64,000 bases of DNA from Pilaira anomala (lineage: Eukaryota > Mucoromycota > Mucoromycetes > Mucorales > Mucoraceae), in the NCBI GenBank assembly GCA_025716855.1, contig JAIXMQ010000073.1, positions 62,001 to 126,000 on the forward strand, given 5' to 3'. A program made the translations under genes and the position numbers. The notes beneath the pieces are model-generated. The model worked only from the letters and a program-made list of their open reading frames with translations, was not told where the DNA came from and searched no databases. This document shows, piece by piece, positions 54,739-64,000 of the stretch. Numbering within the stretch: position 1 is the first letter of the stretch; every line of letters begins with the position of its first letter.

Positions 54739-55002
54739 TCATGATGAGCAAGAAAGATAAATAAATACCTTTGTAAAATTAAAAAACCATTTCCCAGCTA
54801 TCTCCTCCCAACGAAACGAAGCCACCTCAGATGGATGGAACATCTCTACTAATGGCACTACTATCCCGACTACGGTGCCCATATTGTACTGCGAGTCAGT
54901 TAAGAAGCAGGTCAGCAAATAATGGAATCGGTTATTCATGGTCAAAAGCTGTTTTCGATAGCCAGTACTGAATCTTTCAATTAAACTATACGTATAGACC
55001 AT
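54739..55002 (-). CDS. Small hypothetical ORF, copy 2
   Basis: 87 codons, one amino-acid difference (Thr to Met) from the ORF at 24799-25062. Same uncertainty as the first copy. Confidence 0.3.
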   Translation of the reverse strand: MVYTYSLIERFSTGYRKQLLTMNNRFHYLLTCFLTDSQYNMGTVVGIVVPLVEMFHPSEVASFRWEEIAGKWFFNFTKVFIYLSCSS

Positions 55003-56262
55003 ACTAACATCTCACACACCAAACAGTATCAACCAGACGAAGATCTCTTACATGTAAAATAGAGTCATCTTGAATCAGACATTCTCCCCATGGCAACAAC
55101 CGTTGTATTAGACCAACCAAGCAATATCAAGACAAAATCTTAGCAACCAAGGAAGAAATAGCCATTTTATACGCAAGGACTTGAGGTAAAATAAGTGCAG
55201 AATCATTCTTAAGAACACGTGGGAATATATTAGACAGTTATCTATTTCTTCTCGTAATAACGTTATATGTCTTACCATTGATATTATTCATCATGAACAT
55301 CTCAAAGTTGTTCATTTCTTGATACAATATCTTGTATGTCATTAAAGAGGTAGTTTAAAAGAATGTGTATGTTTTATTTGAAGAAGAAAAAAAAAAAAAA
55401 AAAAAAAAAAAGGTAGAAAGAAATAGAAAAAAAAAGGTGCTAAAATAAACCTGTTTGCGGTCATGTGTAGCGCCCAAAATTTGTTGAGATTTAAAACATG
55501 CATAAATGTATGCATCTATTTAATATGAGACTCATACACAAAACGTCAATAAAGTAGAAAAAATTTACATATAACACACACAACATTTATCTTGGCGTCC
55601 TTATTTTTGATTACATATTTGAAATAATTTGTACGTATTTAACCCATAAAGTTGACACAGAAGAGATAACTAATCCACTTCAAAGAGCTGCTAGCCAACA
55701 AAACCTAATTTCAATATCACGAGACTAAAAAATTATATAAATACCTGACCCTTTTTTCATGTTTTAAAACATATTTACTTGACCTTGACCTAAACAAAAA
55801 AAAAAAAAATCTTCAAATCACTTTAAAGCGCTTCAATGACTTCCAACACATAAAAAATTGATGAAAAGTCACATTAGCATGGTACTTTTCTCTATGTAGA
55901 AAGAGTAGCTACTTTATCAGGAGGACTTATTAGAGCAAGAGACTTTATAAGTAGAATACAATGGAGAGATAAATATATATAAGGGATCCCAATATGTAAT
56001 GAAATAAAAATATGAAATATAATAAAATAGTTAAATCAATAGAGAATTTCTATTATTTTTTATAACAGACAGTTAAGATACACTGATGTTAAAGAGCATC
56101 ATTGTTATTAAGGATAGAAACTCATTAAGAATAATAAAATAAGGTAAAACTAGGTGTAACAGCGGATTTTATAAAATGTCTGCTTATAAAATGCCTGCAT
56201 ATTTTTTTATGTGCGACTAAATTTAAACCGCGTCATCAATTTTTATATCACCAAGCACTAAA

Positions 56263-57110
56263 CCTATTTGTTTCCCTCACCTTTTTCTTTTAATTGTCAT
56301 GTATGTACTCTATTGTGTGATTGTATTGGGTATGTTGCGATGTCCGTATCGCAGAACATTCATAATGCTCTGACATCCCTCAATCAGCACTTCTTGAAGT
56401 GTAATGCTCTAGTTTCATGCTGCTACAATAGTTTTAGTTCAATCTTCTTAATCTTTGATCTATTTGTTTCCCTCCCCATTTTCTTTTAATTGCCAGGCAT
56501 GTATTCTATTGTGTAATTGTATTGGGTTTGTTGCGATGTCCGTATCGCAGAACATTCATAATGTTCTGACATCCCTCGATCAGCACTTCTTGAAGTGTAA
56601 TGCTATAGTTTCTTGCTGCTGCAATAGTTTTAGTTCAATCTTCTTAATCTTTGACCTATTTGTTTCCCTCCCCATTTCTTTTAATTGCCAGGCATGTGCT
56701 CTGTTGTGTGATTGTATTGGGTATGTTGCGATGTCCGTATCGCAGAACATTCATAATGTTCTGACATCCCTCAATCGGCTCCAGTTGCATGCTGCTGCAA
56801 TAGTTTTGGCTCAATCTTCTTAATCTTTGACAGTCTTGGGATAAAACCTGGGACATCAACTATCGACAGTCGAAGATAGTTACGTCAATGAGAAAGACTT
56901 GACCCTTTTTTTCTATTTGATCTACTTACTCTTAGGCAGTCTTGGGATAAAACCTAGGGCATCAACTATCGACAGTGGAAGATAGTTACGCCAATTGTAA
57001 GGACTCAATTTTCTTATCTAGTCTTATTCTTTGGCAGTCTTGGGGTTAAACCTGGGACATAAACTATCGACAGTGGAAGATAGTAATGTCAATGAAAAAG
57101 CTCGATCTTC
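56263..57110 (+). repeat. Hairpin repeat families A and B, copy 2
   Basis: Three family A units (56263-56826) followed by three family B units (56827-57110), as in copy 1. An isolated A unit is at about 57456-57600; more B units lie near 58265-58330 and 58500-58575. Stems are conserved. One base change (GTGGAAG to GTCGAAG) falls in a family B loop. Confidence 0.75.
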
Positions 57111-57779
57111 TCATAAACCTTTTTTTTTTTTCTTTTGACAAGATTCGAATCTACATCTTCCTCATCCCTTCTTTTTCTTTTTTTCTTTTTATATATGTTA
57201 CTTTCCTATTCTTTTCTCACCATGGTTGGTCGAACAGGTGTTCTTGAAGACTGATTCCTTATTATGTAAGCTAGCTGGAGCAAACTTTTGCTGGTGCTTG
57301 TTCTGATCAAGTTGTAGTCGTTGCTGGTATTGGCGCTAGTGTTGATAAGAGATTGCAATCATGAAGGGTAAGACTTGGTTCTGTGAATCTCTTTCGATGG
57401 CAAGCAATTTATTTCTGAAAGGTTTCTCGATGATATGATCTCAATCCCCACGTATCTTTGGCCAGGTATGCATTCTATTGTGTGGTTGTGTTGCGTATGT
57501 CGCGATTTCCGTATCGCAGAACATTCATGATGTTCTGACATCCCTCAATCAGCACTTCTTGAAGTGTAATACTCTAGTTGTATGCTGTTACAATAGGGCA
57601 GATCTCGACTTTTCTTTTTGCTGCAGTAATTAACTTTACCACCGGATGATTCCCGACTCCAAAAGTAAACTTTTGGAGGGTTAAGTGTATTACTGTATGA
57701 GTTTTATAATATTTTATACCAGTTTCGTTCTGGGTTTCTTTTGTCGAGTATCATGTTCTATTGTGGTAAGGATAGTTGA

Positions 57780-59325
57780 TGTATTTGATCTTTGAATTCT
57801 TTATGAAACAACGTGTGTTGGTGATATATTGGTACTAATGCTTGTGATAGAAATATTGGTGCTAATGCTGGTGTCAATGATATTGGTGCTAATACTGGTG
57901 TCAATGATATTGGTGCTAATGCTGGTGCTGGTGCTGGTGCTGGTGCTAATGCTGGTGCTAATGCTGGTATTGCTAAAGAATCCATTCGTTAAACTTGGTT
58001 CTGTGAATCCTTTTGATGGCAAACAATTCACTCATGACTGGTCTTGGTTTATTGAAAGTCAAAGGTAAAAAAAAAGGGGGGGGGGGTATTTGTGTTGTTA
58101 TGTATATATGATGATGGCAAATGATATATATGACATATTTCTTATCACCTTTTTGACCTATCATTTTTTTTTAGGATGTAATCTCAATTATCTTTTTTGC
58201 GGGTATCATTTTCTGTTATTGTATATTTTCTCATCTTTGGTTCAATCTTCCCATTCAGTTTTATTCTATGGCAGTCTTGGGATAAAACCTGGGGTGTCAA
58301 TTATTGACAGTGGACACTTGTTATGGCAACTGGTGGTGGGCTATATAGTTTTCGTTTTACGGTGGTGGACCATTTGGGATTTTAAAAAAGTAATCAATTT
58401 TGGGTGTACCCATTGGTAAGTGTTGTATGTTTTCGAAAAAAAAAAGAAAGGGAAGATAGTTACGCCAATTATACGGACTCAATTTTCTGATCTGGCCTAA
58501 TTCTTTGGCGGTCTTGGGATAAAACCTAGGACATAAACTATCGACAATGGAAGATGGTTGTGTCAATGAAAAAGCTCGATCTTCTTGTGAGTCCCCCTTT
58601 TTAACGGGATTCTAATACACATTTACTTGGTACAACTTCCCTTTTTTTTTTATATATATACATATATATTACTCTCTCTCATTTTTTCTCATCATGGTTG
58701 ATTGAACAGTGTTATAGGTGTAGGTGTAGGTGTAGGTGTAGTCATTGTCGATATAATTACTGGTGTTGGTACAAAATTCATTCGTAAAGAGTAAGACTTG
58801 GTTCTGTGTATCTCCTTTGGTGACAAGTAGTTCATTCGCGGTAAGACCTGGTTCTATGTGTCGCTTTTGGTGGACTCAAACTTGTTATGTGATCTCATTC
58901 TTTGGGGGTATCAAATATCGACAGTGTAAGACAAATACGTCAATGATAAGGACTCAATCATCTTATGTGATCTCCTTATTGTTAACCATACCCCCATTTT
59001 TTATTTTCATTTTTTTCATTTTTTTTTCATTTTTTTTCATTTTTTTTATTATTATTATTTATTTGTATTAATCTCCCTTTCTTTCATTACTATGCTCGAT
59101 TCAAGAGATGAACTTGAACATTGAGCTCTTAGTAAGGAAGTTTGGTGAACCAAAGGTGTGTTGATGAAGAAGTTGATGCTGGTACTGGTTATAATTATGG
59201 TACTGGTGATAATGATGGTACTGATGATAATGCTGGCACTGATGATAATGCTGCACTGATGATATGCTGGCACTGATGATAATGCTGGTGTTACTGTCGT
59301 TGTTTTTAATATGTTTAAAAGAAAG
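57780..59325 (+). repeat. Minisatellites, copy 2
   Basis: Same three arrays as copy 1: GGTGCTAATGCT-type (about 57835-57975), GGTGTA-type (58716-58741) and CTGGCACTGATGATAATG-type (59185-59290). The first array differs in internal unit order, and the last has lost single bases. Confidence 0.65.
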
Positions 59326-59815
59326 GAGGGCAAACCCTTGTTTTTTTTTTCTCAATTTCTTCTACTAAGGTAGGTGTTTCCTCTCTTAGAACTATTGTAT
59401 AATGGGAAATAGTTATGAGATTTGAGGTTGCAATTGAAAGACGAGAAACCTAAACAAGCATCAATTGGTGTTGGCGTTAGAGTAAGTGGTATATAGCTGT
59501 TTTTTACTGATGAAAAAGAATTTTAGTAAACTTATTTTTTGTTTTTGTCTCTTAAACTGATTTTGAGTTGCTTACTACGAGTTGGTTGTCTATCTCCTTC
59601 TCATGATCGTCCATACAGTTGAATTTATGTGTAATGGCACGTTTACCATACGGATATTGAAGGGATGGTAGCTAGTATTATAAATTTTTAGTAGCACTTT
59701 TGTTTTCCCACAACAACAAAAAAATCGAATAAAACCCATTCCCATTGTGTACCGAAAATTTGTTACTAAACTCTATTCGCAATGTTAAACTTCTTTTTTA
59801 GTTCAAATACTCAAC

Positions 59816-59827
59816 TATCACGTGATA
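59816..59827. promoter_or_regulatory. Palindrome TATCACGTGATA, copy 2
   Basis: Identical to 29907-29918; the CRE-like TGACGTC is also kept at 59881-59887. Confidence 0.4.
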
Positions 59828-59980
59828 AATAAATTCCTTTAAATATCCGAGAGTATTTAGTAAGAACCAATTGAAACAAGTGACGTCGAGTGAATGACCC
59901 ACTTAAAATTATACCAATTTGTCATATGTTTCCCATAAGCTTTTTTTTCCTTTTCGTTAAATTTTTTTTTTTATTTAACA

Positions 59981-61273
59981 ATGCCCTCACCACCAAACCT
60001 TGGGAAGTTAATAACGCAAATAGTACAACACAGTTGTCAACTCAACGACAGAAATGACATCAACTACAGCAGACTGAAATACCTTCACGATCAACTTTGA
60101 ATGATTCAAGTATACTACTAGACCAGCTGGTAATGATGATAATGTACTATATTTTAAATTGAGGCTAAACTATATATATATATATATATGTATATTTTAG
60201 GTTATGGAAATACAGGCTATGGCACTACAGGCTATGGTACAACAGGCTATGGCATACAGGCTATGGTACACTGGCTATGGTGGATACGCAGTACTGGCTA
60301 TGGTGGATACGGCAGCACTGGCTATGGCGGTATGGGAAGCTCTTATAGCCGATACGGCAGTGGATACGGCGGCGGATACGGCAGCAGTATGGGTGGATAT
60401 GGAGGTGGATACGGTGGAGGCTACGGCGGTATGGGATCATACGGTGGTGGCATGAACCGATACGGACGTATGGGACCTAATGGAGGGCCGGAAGAGATGG
60501 GTCTTACACAACGAATGGAGATGGGCACACGCTCTACATTTGAAGTGATTGAAAACATTGTTGGATCTTTTGGAGGTTTTGCACAAATGCTGGATTCTAC
60601 ATTTATGGCAACCCATTCTAGTTTTATGGCTATGGTAGGCGTTGCAGAACAATTAGGGTTCTTAAAGAACTACCTTGGACAAGTCTTTAGTATACTCGCC
60701 ATCTATCGACTCTTTAAAAAGGGCATGGCCAAGATCACAGGTCGTGTACCGGCTGGAAAACCAATGGAGATGAATTTAAAAGAGTTCCAGAATTTTGAAA
60801 ATAAGGTGAGACCCAAGATGTCTAGAAAACCTTTGATTATGTTCTTTTTGATGGTCGTTGGGTTACCTTATATGATGCATAAATTGATCAAGCTGATCGC
60901 TTCAAATCAAAAACTTCAACAACAACAACTTCCTATGGCACCAAATGCTGCTGCTATACCCAATGGCATTGATCCCGCTAAACTTGAATTTGCTCGCGCT
61001 GTCTATGATTTCTCTTCTGAAGCCTCAAATGAACTGACTTTAAAGAAGGGTGATATTGTTGCTATCATCGCTAAGACAGATCCTAATACAAATGCACCTA
61101 GTCAATGGTGGCGTGGACGCTTAAGAGATGGTACCATGGGTATGTTCCCTGCTAATTATGTAGAAATCATTCAAAAACAACCAAATAATAATCCTGTGGA
61201 AGATGCAAATGCTGTTTTGAAATCAATCGAATCTCCAAAGACAGCTGAATTAGCAGAAACAAAGACAACTTAA
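59981..61273 (+). pseudogene. PEX13: PEX13 copy 2, frameshifted (real decay or sequence error)
   Basis: Exon 1 (59981-60129) is 5 nt shorter than in copy 1 through separate single-base losses, so the N-terminal frame is broken. Exon 2 (60201-61273) has three single-base losses in the Tyr-Gly repeats (net -3), so the frame returns and the remaining protein, including membrane region and SH3 domain, is identical to copy 1. All changes are deletions, and similar deletions occur in flanking non-coding DNA, which points to unpolished long-read sequence more than to pseudogene decay. If the sequence is correct, this copy cannot make the normal N-terminus. Confidence 0.75.
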
Positions 61274-61992
61274 GAAAAAAAAAAGACACTCACTCAACCC
61301 ACATATTTATTATTATTCATATCATTTTATTCCCTTCTTACGACTTTTATTATTGTATTATACATATATTACACTCACACAAACACACATATTTTCATTT
61401 AATAAGAATAAATCATATTTTTTGCTTTATATACATTTTTTTTTAAAAGTTAGTGGAAAAAGAGTATAACAAACAAAAAGATAGCTCATGTTAAAAAAAG
61501 AAAAAATAGAATTTTTGTTTGTTGTTGTTATTTATTTAGATACATAATAATTGGGTAATACAAAGAATAATAATACAGAAAAAGGATGGTACAGAAAAGG
61601 AATGTTTTTACAATGAGTGTGGAATTAAAAGAAGAAAAAATTAAAAGTGACAATAGTAATGGTACATAAGGGACAGTGAGAGAGAGGAGAGTGAGAGAGG
61701 GGAAGGAGGAAGCATAATGTAGAATTTGACATGTAGTAATAGTTGACATATATGTATAAAATGTGTAGGGTTTTTTTGTGTATATGTATCGAGGGAGTGT
61801 ATATATGTGAGAGAGGGAGGGAGTGTAAGATAATAATATGTAGAAAGGGAGAGTGTAGGGTGTGTTATATGTATATATATAATTTTGTGTGCTAGTAAAA
61901 AATGCATTTTCTAAATAAATGGTGTAAAAAAAAAGCTAGTTGTCTGTTTTTTTTTCTTTCTTTATGCCTGTGTCTGTGTGTTGTATCTGTAT
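61274..61992. other. Convergent 3' spacer, copy 2
   Basis: Nearly identical to 31382-32102; no gene. Confidence 0.5.
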
Positions 61993-63309
61993 TTACTTTG
62001 ATAACCAAGGATGACATTTAACTTTTTCCAATGTAATTCGATTATTTGGATTCTTTTCAAGTAATTTATCAATTAAATCCACAAGGTCAGGATCTATTTT
62101 ATCAGAAGAAGAATGACAGATTCTATACATAAAAATTTTTTTTAGTATATACTTAAAAACACGTATCAAGTATTATATACTACATACGACTTGTTCTGAA
62201 TATCTGCATATAAATCGATTAAACTTGATTTTTCAAATGGTAAACGACCATAAGTAAAACAATAAAGTGTAACACCCATTGACCAGAGATCAACGCAAGC
62301 AGGAGAAGAAGAGTTTTGTTGATGAGCTCCGTTTCGAGGAACTGTTATAAAAAAAAAATGTTAAGGAACAATACATAGTGCATTTAAAAATTTCAAGTTA
62401 TTTACCTCTTTTTAAAAGCTCAGGTGCCATAAAAGCAGGTGTACCTGTACTATTGTAACTGGGTGTGTCTGATACAATAGTGGCGTTACCAAAATCAATC
62501 AACTTGACATGCTTATCACTTGACAATAACAAGTTTTGCGGCTTTATGTCTATTGTAATTCCGTTTATTACCTTTTTTAAAAAAATAATTTTTTTTTTCT
62601 TCTTACCTCGGTGGATAATGCCGTTTTGATGTAAATGATCCACAGCGTTTACTAATTGTTTAAAAAGAGTACGTGACAGTGTGTCAGGAAAGGGTTTTGT
62701 TACTGAGTGCGGTGTGACATCCATCACAACACCCTTTTCGGCATATTCCATGACAATAAAGATAGAATCAGGATAATTTGAATCTTCAATCACTTTAATA
62801 AACTGAATGATATTTTCATGTGGACTCAAGTCTTTTAAAACTTTAGATTCTGTATCAAGCAAGATACTACTAGGTGGATTGGGATGACTTAATTTTCTTC
62901 GTTTGGCAACACCTAATAATGTTAATGTGTCTTCGATTGATGGATCAGATAAATGTCTTCGAATAGCTGGATGAGATTGTCGCATTAATTCTGAATGATA
63001 TTGTCTTTGAAGTTTTGGTTTATTAAGTTCTTTGATGGCCTATATATATAAACAAATAAAAAAAGAGAGAGAGTGTGTGTGTGTGTGTCAGATGACTTGT
63101 GTTGTTTTGAAGTAAATAAACAAAAAAAAAAAAAAAGACTTTACATATCGAATATTGGTTTTAATGTCAACAGCTAAATGAACTATGCCAGAAGCACCGT
63201 GTCCAATTTCTTGTAATAATTTATATTGCCCATCAATACAGCGTAAATTTAATCGATTATTTTTCCATTTACGGTGTAATTCTAAAGGTGAGTTGAACCA
63301 ACGTGGCAT
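61993..63309 (-). CDS. CaMKK/SNF1-activating-type kinase, copy 2 (intact)
   Basis: Exons 63145-63309, 62607-63039, 62406-62549, 62188-62341 and 61993-62122, the same lengths and phases as copy 1; 341 aa. All stretches compared are identical, including HRD/DIKPQN, DFG and GTPAFMAPE. Differences are confined to flanking simple repeats and homopolymers. If both copies are real, the organism has two identical kinase genes on this contig. Confidence 0.85.
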
Positions 63310-64000
63310 ATTATATGATGATTTTATGTGTGTATGTGTGTGTTGTGGTGTGTGTGTGCGGTGTAAAAATAATAATAGTAATTAATAATAATAATAAAAG
63401 AAGAAAAAGGGAAAAAAGAAAATGTGAATGTTTATTTTATATCTAAAATTAATAATAACCTTGGCGTATATGTGTGTGCTATCTACAAATGAGTTAAAAA
63501 AGAAATGTTTATATAGAAGAAAGGGGGGGGGGATGAGAGAGGGTGAAAAGAACCAGTAAGAGCTCCCTTTTTTATTCTTTTTTGGCCCCTCTCTCTCTCC
63601 AAAAAAACTATTGTCCCCCCCTATTAAGTTTTTTTTTATCAGTAATCATCTGCTTGTTCGCCACGCGATCTCTTTCTTTTATATTTTTTTCCAAATCAGG
63701 GTCGGTTCCGACGCAATGTTAAAGCCATACTAAATATTTCGTAATGCTTTCTATTTTTATTTATTTATCACATTTTTAACGTTTTAAAAATAATATATAA
63801 AAAAGGCACAGACCTTGTTTTTTTTTGGTTATATCCTTTTTTAAGCATATACTAATGCAACATCACGTCGTCTTGCAGTTTCATATATTTATCATCTGAT
63901 TAATTTTCATACAATTTTAGTGTAGTATATAAAAAAAAAAAAAAATGTATATATATATTTTTACTACCGAGAGTTTTTATTGTTAAATACAATGTAGTGT
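63310..64000. other. Kinase 5' flank, copy 2, to window end
   Basis: Matches 33421-34115 with shortened (TG)n and (AAT)n runs. No gene seen. Confidence 0.5.

Larger units (their letters stand above)
54134..64000. repeat. Segmental duplication, copy 2 (continues past the window)
   Basis: Direct repeat of 24192-34115 starting in a poly-T tract. The offset is 29.94 kb at the left and 29.89 kb at the right end. The left 1.7 kb shows scattered substitutions; 55.9-59.0 kb is nearly identical; 59.2-60.3 kb differs by numerous single-base losses. Matching continues to base 64000. Confidence 0.95.

Noticed and set aside
54134..64000. RIP-type (C-to-T) mutation as explanation for differences between the duplicates
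   Set aside because: No directional C-to-T bias is visible; differences are scattered substitutions at the left and single-base losses at 59.2-60.3 kb.

Overview
The window looks like a nuclear contig from an AT-rich fungus, most likely an early-diverging Mucoromycota species (Mucorales-like). The reasons are very AT-rich spacers full of poly-A/poly-T tracts, many short GT..AG introns of about 50-90 nt, and fungal protein families: GT15 mannosyltransferase, Pex13, Igo1/endosulfine, Met2 and a Phx1-like homeodomain factor. All exon joins below were derived by hand from splice signals plus reading phase. No rRNA, tRNA or CRISPR array was found.

Layout. 0.2-16.2 kb is a dense gene block: a tau/MAP2/MAP4-type microtubule-binding repeat protein (-), V-ATPase subunit B (-), a THEM6-like thioesterase (+) converging on a GT15 mannosyltransferase (-) with overlapping stop codons, alpha-tubulin (-), a homeodomain factor (-), an alpha-arrestin (-), a PTS1-bearing alpha/beta hydrolase (+), a ZNHIT2-like protein (-) and an atypical zinc-finger protein (-). 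16.2-18.2 kb is non-coding. 18.2-21.5 kb holds NAD glycerol-3-phosphate dehydrogenase (+) and an unrecognised single-TM protein (-). 21.5-24.2 kb is non-coding and contains a decayed tandem repeat of about 325 bp.

24.19-34.12 kb and 54.13-64.00 kb are two direct copies of one segment of at least 9.9 kb. Each has a repeat-rich left half with hairpin repeats and minisatellites, then PEX13 (+) and a CaMKK-like kinase (-). The second copy runs off the window end, so the repeat unit could be about 29.9 kb arranged in tandem. The second PEX13 is frameshifted by a cluster of single-base deletions that look like uncorrected sequencing errors.

34.1-49 kb, between the copies, holds a divergent SER3 (serine) and MET2 (methionine) pair, an aldo-keto reductase, a long acidic repeat protein, a HIT hydrolase, a four-TM protein, an endosulfine, a SPRY protein with a PPxY motif and a single-pass surface-type protein. 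49-54.1 kb is a gene desert with a MITE-like inverted-repeat element and a probable PD-(D/E)XK transposase remnant.

Themes. Two cytoskeletal genes (tau-like and alpha-tubulin) lie about 5 kb apart. There are two candidate Rsp5/NEDD4 adaptors (arrestin with PPDY, SPRY protein with PPSY), two peroxisomal functions (Pex13 and an SKL-tailed hydrolase), and two nutrient-signalling components (a kinase of the SNF1-activating type and an endosulfine). The most unusual item is the seven-repeat tau-like protein.
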